Assembly: GCF_028710345.1 (NCBI RefSeq)
Contig: NZ_JAQTUH010000012.1
Span: 1-41,950, forward strand
Length of the DNA stretch: 41,950 nt
DNA from: Sulfuricurvum sp.
GTDB lineage: Bacteria > Campylobacterota > Campylobacteria > Campylobacterales > Sulfurimonadaceae
Direction of reading: 5' to 3'
Part shown: in pieces, positions 36,860-41,950 of the stretch
Position numbering within the stretch: position 1 is the stretch's first letter
Layout: each line of letters begins with the position of its first letter
The notes under the pieces: generated by a model
What the model saw: only the letters and a program-made list of their open reading frames with translations
Database searches by the model: none
What the model was told of the DNA's origin: nothing
Position numbers and translations under genes: made by a program

Positions 36860-38484
36860 TGAAAACACTAAAATTCTTCACTTTACAATTGTTACTATCC
36901 ATCAATCTCTTTGCCGTTGATGTATCATCCATCACCATGAGCGAAGCCAATAACTCATCGATCTCACCAATAAGTACCAAAGCAATTTTTGGAGCACATC
37001 TCTTTAACGGTAACTTTACCCAAAGCACCCAACATATCTATAATCCCGATTATCGACTTGCAATCGGAGATGTTGTGACGATTAAAATGTGGGGAGCTTT
37101 TGACTATGAGCAACCACTGACTATTGATTCTCAAGGCAATATTTTTATTCCCAGAGTAGGAACGGTACAGCTTTTAGGGATTCGTAATGGAGATTTAGTA
37201 ACAACTATCACCAATAATGTGAAAAAAGTGTATCGCAATAATGTGTATGTTTATGCAGATATGGGAGCATATCAAAATGTCTCCTTATTTGTTACCGGAA
37301 ATGTTAATAAACCGGGACTATATAAAGGGCTTAGCTCCGACTCCCTCTTGCAATATATTGACAAAGCTTCAGGAATTAATCCTGAATTTGGTAGTTTTCG
37401 GCGTATATCTGTCTTACGAGATAATAAAATACTTAAAAAAATTGACCTCTACGATTTCATGCTTAACGGACAAATGGAACTGTTTGCCTTTCGGACAGGA
37501 GACGTCATATTGGTTGATAGTGTCGGAACTTATATCAGCGCATTAGGAGAAGTGCAACGCCCTTTCCGTTTTGAAGCCAAAGAGTTAACGATGTCTCTCT
37601 CAGAACTTGCTCGTCTTAGCGGGATAAAGCCGACAGCAACCAATGCAGTTGTTAAAAACTATGGTAGTGATAATCATTTAAACATTAAATCATATCCATT
37701 TAACAAATTTAATTCTATCACGTTGAGTTCTGGAGACACAGTAGAATTTTTACCCGATTACTCAGCATCGAATGTTCAAATAACTATTGACGGAGAACAC
37801 TCAGGATTACATACGCTCATTGTACCTAAAGGGACAACTTTAGGAAAACTACGTCAGCAGATACATTTTAATACTGAGTCCAATGTCGACGCAATCCAAA
37901 TATACCGTAAAAGTGTTGCGGAGATACAAAAAAAGTTGATTGATGCCCAACTGCATGAGCTGGAAACACTAGCACTTACCACCTCTTCTGTTTCACCTCA
38001 AGAAGCTTCAATGAGGTCACAAGAGACTCAATCAATTCTCCAATTTATCGATCGTGCAAAAAAAGTAGAACCAACCGGTCAAATCACGATTAGTGACCTT
38101 TCTGCGCTTGATACTATCGTCTTACAAGAGGGTGATACTATTCGAGTTCCAACAAAAAACAATATTGTTGTTGTTCAGGGAGAAGTGGCTCTTCCAGGTG
38201 CATTTACCTATATGGACAAATACACTTTAAATGATTATATTGCAATGGCAGGCGACATCAGTGAACGTGCCAATAAAGAACGTATTTTAGTAATTCGTGC
38301 AAGTGGAAAAGCAGAAAAATATGATGCATCCATGTTTTCGTTTAATAACCAACCTAAAATGGAAAAAGGGGACTCTGTTTTAGTACTTCCAAAAGCTGAA
38401 AGCCAAACACTCCAAGTAGCTAGTGCAATAACGCAAATCCTTTATCAAATCGCTATTGCTGCAAACGTCGTCTTAAAATTCTAG
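36859..38484 (+). CDS. kpsD: Polysaccharide export outer-membrane protein (KpsD/Wza family)
   Basis: A 541-residue protein with a cleavable signal peptide (about 1-19), a poly-export domain (DYRLAIGDVVTIKMWGAFD; DSQGNIFIPRVGTVQLLG) and several SLBB domains (for example VFVTGNVNKPGLY-like FVTGNVNKPGLY and VVQGEVALPGAFTYMD). It forms the periplasmic/outer-membrane conduit for the polymer. No lipobox is present, as in KpsD. It is the last gene of the export operon, and two hairpins follow. Confidence 0.9.
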   Translation: MKTLKFFTLQLLLSINLFAVDVSSITMSEANNSSISPISTKAIFGAHLFNGNFTQSTQHIYNPDYRLAIGDVVTIKMWGAFDYEQPLTIDSQGNIFIPRVGTVQLLGIRNGDLVTTITNNVKKVYRNNVYVYADMGAYQNVSLFVTGNVNKPGLYKGLSSDSLLQYIDKASGINPEFGSFRRISVLRDNKILKKIDLYDFMLNGQMELFAFRTGDVILVDSVGTYISALGEVQRPFRFEAKELTMSLSELARLSGIKPTATNAVVKNYGSDNHLNIKSYPFNKFNSITLSSGDTVEFLPDYSASNVQITIDGEHSGLHTLIVPKGTTLGKLRQQIHFNTESNVDAIQIYRKSVAEIQKKLIDAQLHELETLALTTSSVSPQEASMRSQETQSILQFIDRAKKVEPTGQITISDLSALDTIVLQEGDTIRVPTKNNIVVVQGEVALPGAFTYMDKYTLNDYIAMAGDISERANKERILVIRASGKAEKYDASMFSFNNQPKMEKGDSVLVLPKAESQTLQVASAITQILYQIAIAANVVLKF

Positions 38485-38493
38485 CCTTTTTTC

Positions 38494-38540
38494 GTGAGGT
38501 TTTTCACCTCACTTCTCACAATAACTTCTTGTTATTTTTC
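38494..38540 (+). terminator. Terminator region after kpsD
   Basis: Two adjacent hairpins: GTGAGGT-TTTTC-ACCTCAC (38494-38512) and AATAAC-TTCTT-GTTATT (38520-38536), the second followed by TTTCTT. Together they probably end the kpsMTED transcript and separate it from the RTX gene. Confidence 0.65.
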
Positions 38541-38604
38541 TTAATACAAAAATTAGCTTTTATAACCTAAAATGATTTCCATACAAATCACGAAAGGATT
38601 TACT

Positions 38605-41600
38605 ATGGCAACAATACTTTCAGCAACAGTCGTTAACAACATTCTAACAATCACTTATGATGAGGCAATGCAACTAACAAACCCATCCAACGTAACTTTT
38701 TATACAAGTACGGGAAATCAATTAGGTATTACTGCTGTAAGTGGTGCGGGATATGGTTCCCCTGCCACAAGTATCTGGACGCTAACACTCAGCTCCCCTA
38801 TTACATCTACCGAGTATGTGATTATGCAATCATCCGGTGGAGTAGCGCAGGGTGTTAACAGTGGACAATATTTGAGTTATGGTACAGCTTTCGTTGGAGG
38901 AAGCGGTGTCTCATCGATCGATTTGATGAATGTTTACAATTACAATCAGCCTTATTCTGTTTTTGCCAATAATGGAGCCGATAGTATCACGCTTAGCGGT
39001 GGCAATGTACCGACTTACGTCAACCTCACAGAAAGCACTGCTGCTTCCGACACGGTTAGTTTTGGAGATCAGTGGGTAAATGATAGTTTTAGCTTATTGA
39101 CGCAAGGACCTCAGATTATCCAAGGTTTTGATATTTCCGGAACAACAACCAATGATAAGCTTAGTATGATTTCTAATGTTATAGCCTCCAATACCGTAGG
39201 TTATGTTGATGGAACCGATGTCGGGATTTTCGCTTCGCACAGTATTACCAATGGTCTTGCTTCTTTTAAAGATACGAATGGGGTAATCATTACCATCGAT
39301 ACGGCAGAAAAAGCGCAAGCAATGTACGATTATCTTGAAACCAATATTACTACTCCGGGAACCACTATTGGAACACAAGTATCGGTAGATGGTACAGCTC
39401 TTGGGATTTATCAAAAAGGAGCAACGGGGAATAAAAGCCTTGTAGTTGCACTCAATGGTATATCCGGAGCGACTCTCGGCACTACCCAAGGGACAAACGT
39501 TGTTCAAATCGTCGATACGACAGGTCCTGATATTTTAAATGCAGTACTTACCTCCAATGGCATCAACCTTTATTATGGAGAAACGGTTGCTTCGGCTCTC
39601 ATTACCGGACTTAAGCTTTATAAGAATGGTACTACCGATATGGGCACTTTAACCCAATCACTTAATGGTTCTACCGTCACAATGACCTCCTCTACACAAA
39701 CCCTAAGCGCTACTGATTTCGTTGTCGTCGATGCTACTGCAACTCATGCATTTACAGCAACCGATGGTGTAGGCAATACCTTTACCAGTACCGATCCCTT
39801 TATGTCTGCTATGGGTGGAACGGGGGATAACATCATCGATCTTTCACTATTAACTGGTGTGACAGAAGCTGAAGGTCGTGCTGGTAATGATACGATTACC
39901 GGAACGCCTGGAAACGACAAACTGCGCGGTGATGATGGCAATGATACACTCAATGGTGGCGATGGAAATGATGAACTCGATGGAGGTAATGGAAACGATA
40001 CACTTAATGGAGAAATTGGTTCGGACAATATGAGCGGTGGAATGGGTGATGATACGTATGTCGTTGATGATGCAGGAGACAACTATTGGGAAAACGATAA
40101 TGCGGGCAATGACACAGTTTTAAGCTACCTAGATTATTCTTATTTACAGTGGAATGTCGAAACACTCAAAATCATGAATACCGGCGTAGCTAGTGCCTTT
40201 GGGAATGGACAAGACAATACTATAATAGCTGGAAGCGGTGACAATATCATCGATGGAGGAGGAGGCAACGATACTTTATCGTATATAAATGCAACAGGTA
40301 GTATAGTCATTTCTCTTCTCTCCACTTCTCCACAAGCGACAGGGGCATCTGGAAATGATACAATTTTTGGATTTGAAAATGTGACAGGAAGTGCATACGC
40401 AGACATAATCACCGGTGATAATAATGCAAACGTATTGGATGGTGGCATTGGAAATGACACCGTTTTATACGATCAAGCCACTGCCGGTGTTACAGTAAAC
40501 CTTGGACTCACCACCGCACAAAATACTATCGGTGCAGGTACTGATACCTTGCTTAACTTTGAAAACCTTGTCGGATCAAACTATGATGACACATTGTCCG
40601 GAAACGCTCAAGCAAACATCATTCATGGCGGAGATGGTAGTGATACCATTAGTGCCGGAGCTGGAAATGACACGATTTACGGTGATGCTGGAAATGATTT
40701 TATTGGAGCATCAGCAGGAGATGACTATCTCGATGGAGGAAACGGTATTGATGAGATTCAATTCGCACAAGCGGGAAGCGGAGTAACCGTTGACCTCGAA
40801 ATCACCACGCAACAAGCCACAGGTGGTGGCGGTAACGATACGATTCTCAACTTTGAAAACGTTATCGGTTCAAACTACAATGACACTATCTATGGAACTG
40901 AAGGGGACAACTATATCAAAGGTAAAGCAGGAGATGACATCATCTATGGACGCGGTGGAAATGACTTTATCGGAGGCGGTGATGGGAACGATACAGTAGA
41001 CGGTGGAAATGGCATCGACACATTTACCTTTGAAAATGCCACGGGAAATATCACTGCAAATCTTAGCATTACCACAGCACAAAATACAGGATATGGCAAT
41101 GATACCATTTTGAATTTTGAAAATTTAGACGGTAGTGCCTATAACGATACACTTATTGGTAATTCAAGCGATAACCAAATCAAAGGTAACGGTGGTAACG
41201 ATACAATCAACGGAGGAAATGGTACAGACACTGCTCTTTACACATACGCTTCAAACGACTATACTATCATTGGCAATAACGATGGTTCTATTTCCGTTAC
41301 CAATAACATAACTGGAAGTGAAGGGAGTGACATCCTTACAAATATCGAATTTCTTCAATTTTCAGATACGATTATCGATGCTTCTCTTTTCAGCAATACT
41401 CCACCCACTTCAAGCAATGCAACTCTCACTACCAACGAAGACACAGCAAAGATATTAACCCTAAGCAACTTTGCATTCACAGACATCGACAGTGGTGACA
41501 TCCTCACCAAAATCATGATTACAACCCTCCCGGCAAAAGGTTCACTGACATTCAATGGCTATAGCGTCACCCTAAACCAAGAGATTTATGCTTACGATAT

Positions 41601-41950
41601 CAGTGGAGGCAATCTTATCTTTACCCCAGATGCAAATGGCAATGGAAACACTTACACATCATTTGGATTTAAAGTCTCTGATGGTATTGCATACTCTGCA
41701 ACTGCAAATACAGTAACATTCAATGTTACACCAATACGCGATGATCTTGTTTTAACCGGAACTGCTGGAAGCGATACCCTAAACGGTGATGCAATTGATG
41801 CAGGAAGTTATGACACCCTAAGCGGCTTAGAGGGCAACGACACCCTACTAGGCTTAGGAGGTAATGACATTCTATCCGGCGGCTTAGGAGATGATATCAT
41901 GGATGGAGGAGCAGGCGTAGATACCCTAACCTACATTACAGCCAGCGCGG
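38605..41950 (+). CDS. Giant RTX exoprotein (partial, continues beyond the window)
   Basis: The frame is open for 1115 codons to the window edge. AAAGGA (38593-38598) precedes the ATG. There is no signal peptide, which fits type I secretion with a C-terminal signal. Order: an N-terminal SwmB-like beta domain (about 1-95); beta-rich sequence; an RTX nonapeptide block (about 422-495, GGxGxDxL units such as GGDGNDELDGGNGNDTLNG); four copies of a module of about 85 residues (NLxxTTxQxT...GNDTILNFENxxGSxYNDT) from about 560 to 870; a cadherin/VCBS-like domain (about 932-1048); then a second RTX block. Likely a calcium-dependent surface or adhesive protein. Short frames on the opposite strand are shadows of the repeats. 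Confidence 0.9.
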   Translation, partial: MATILSATVVNNILTITYDEAMQLTNPSNVTFYTSTGNQLGITAVSGAGYGSPATSIWTLTLSSPITSTEYVIMQSSGGVAQGVNSGQYLSYGTAFVGGSGVSSIDLMNVYNYNQPYSVFANNGADSITLSGGNVPTYVNLTESTAASDTVSFGDQWVNDSFSLLTQGPQIIQGFDISGTTTNDKLSMISNVIASNTVGYVDGTDVGIFASHSITNGLASFKDTNGVIITIDTAEKAQAMYDYLETNITTPGTTIGTQVSVDGTALGIYQKGATGNKSLVVALNGISGATLGTTQGTNVVQIVDTTGPDILNAVLTSNGINLYYGETVASALITGLKLYKNGTTDMGTLTQSLNGSTVTMTSSTQTLSATDFVVVDATATHAFTATDGVGNTFTSTDPFMSAMGGTGDNIIDLSLLTGVTEAEGRAGNDTITGTPGNDKLRGDDGNDTLNGGDGNDELDGGNGNDTLNGEIGSDNMSGGMGDDTYVVDDAGDNYWENDNAGNDTVLSYLDYSYLQWNVETLKIMNTGVASAFGNGQDNTIIAGSGDNIIDGGGGNDTLSYINATGSIVISLLSTSPQATGASGNDTIFGFENVTGSAYADIITGDNNANVLDGGIGNDTVLYDQATAGVTVNLGLTTAQNTIGAGTDTLLNFENLVGSNYDDTLSGNAQANIIHGGDGSDTISAGAGNDTIYGDAGNDFIGASAGDDYLDGGNGIDEIQFAQAGSGVTVDLEITTQQATGGGGNDTILNFENVIGSNYNDTIYGTEGDNYIKGKAGDDIIYGRGGNDFIGGGDGNDTVDGGNGIDTFTFENATGNITANLSITTAQNTGYGNDTILNFENLDGSAYNDTLIGNSSDNQIKGNGGNDTINGGNGTDTALYTYASNDYTIIGNNDGSISVTNNITGSEGSDILTNIEFLQFSDTIIDASLFSNTPPTSSNATLTTNEDTAKILTLSNFAFTDIDSGDILTKIMITTLPAKGSLTFNGYSVTLNQEIYAYDISGGNLIFTPDANGNGNTYTSFGFKVSDGIAYSATANTVTFNVTPIRDDLVLTGTAGSDTLNGDAIDAGSYDTLSGLEGNDTLLGLGGNDILSGGLGDDIMDGGAGVDTLTYITASA

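Noticed and set aside
39094-41555. Ser/Pro-rich frames antisense to the RTX gene (for example 39744-40082, 40140-40460)
   Set aside because: They mirror the GGxGxD repeats on the other strand; the plus frame is open for 1115 codons with a ribosome-binding site.

Overview
The window is a chromosomal segment of a Campylobacterota (epsilonproteobacterial) genome, most likely Sulfurimonadaceae (Sulfuricurvum or Sulfurimonas type). This is inferred from the 16S/23S sequence, the secG-frr-pyrE and rnhA-rnc-aroC gene orders, the NifS/NifU pair in place of an Isc system, a stand-alone ThiD2-like protein, and weak -35 but clear TATAAT promoters. No database search was possible.

Layout. 1-2955 (minus): an rRNA operon reading 16S, tRNA-Ile, tRNA-Ala, 23S (the 23S runs off the left edge), with a perfect-consensus promoter and a 16S processing stem. 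3183-4649: Bax-inhibitor-like membrane protein, ThiD2-like protein and a small acidic protein with a His/Cys tail. 4855-6108: a leucine-rich-repeat/protein-kinase fusion. 6089-11197: a zinc locus, with znuA-znuC-znuB plus a BioC-like methyltransferase on minus, and divergently a Fur-family regulator and a DUF1007-NicO (ZevA-ZevB-like) fusion on plus, with a palindrome between the two arms. A previously unframed 30-residue CxxC/TM protein lies antisense just downstream (11194-11286).

11403-20401 is core genome: secG, frr, pyrE, a small conserved protein, a CPA2/RCK cation-proton antiporter (minus), pyrG, recJ, a LapB-like TPR protein, rnhA and rnc. An AT-rich ATPase-TOPRIM (OLD-like) gene is inserted between rnc and aroC. 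After aroC comes a palindromic repeat, then a PIN-PhoH ATPase and a three-gene signalling operon (HDOD, response regulator, histidine kinase).

28509-31890 is an accessory, AT-rich segment: a ribbon-helix-helix protein without a visible toxin, a Tat-type beta-propeller protein, a truncated PLA2-like/RTX-like protein, a lipoprotein and a 74-residue protein. It is littered with palindromic repeats, one of which forms the 3' end of the RTX-like gene. 31895-34096 (minus) is nifS-nifU behind an IscR-type palindrome. 34330-38484 is a complete kpsMTED-type polysaccharide export operon, followed by a very long RTX exoprotein gene (38605 to beyond the right edge) that has no N-terminal signal peptide.

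The best candidates for something new are the accessory cassette at 29072-31768, the ATPase-TOPRIM insertion, the compact zinc locus, and the LRR-kinase. None can be called a new system from sequence reading alone.
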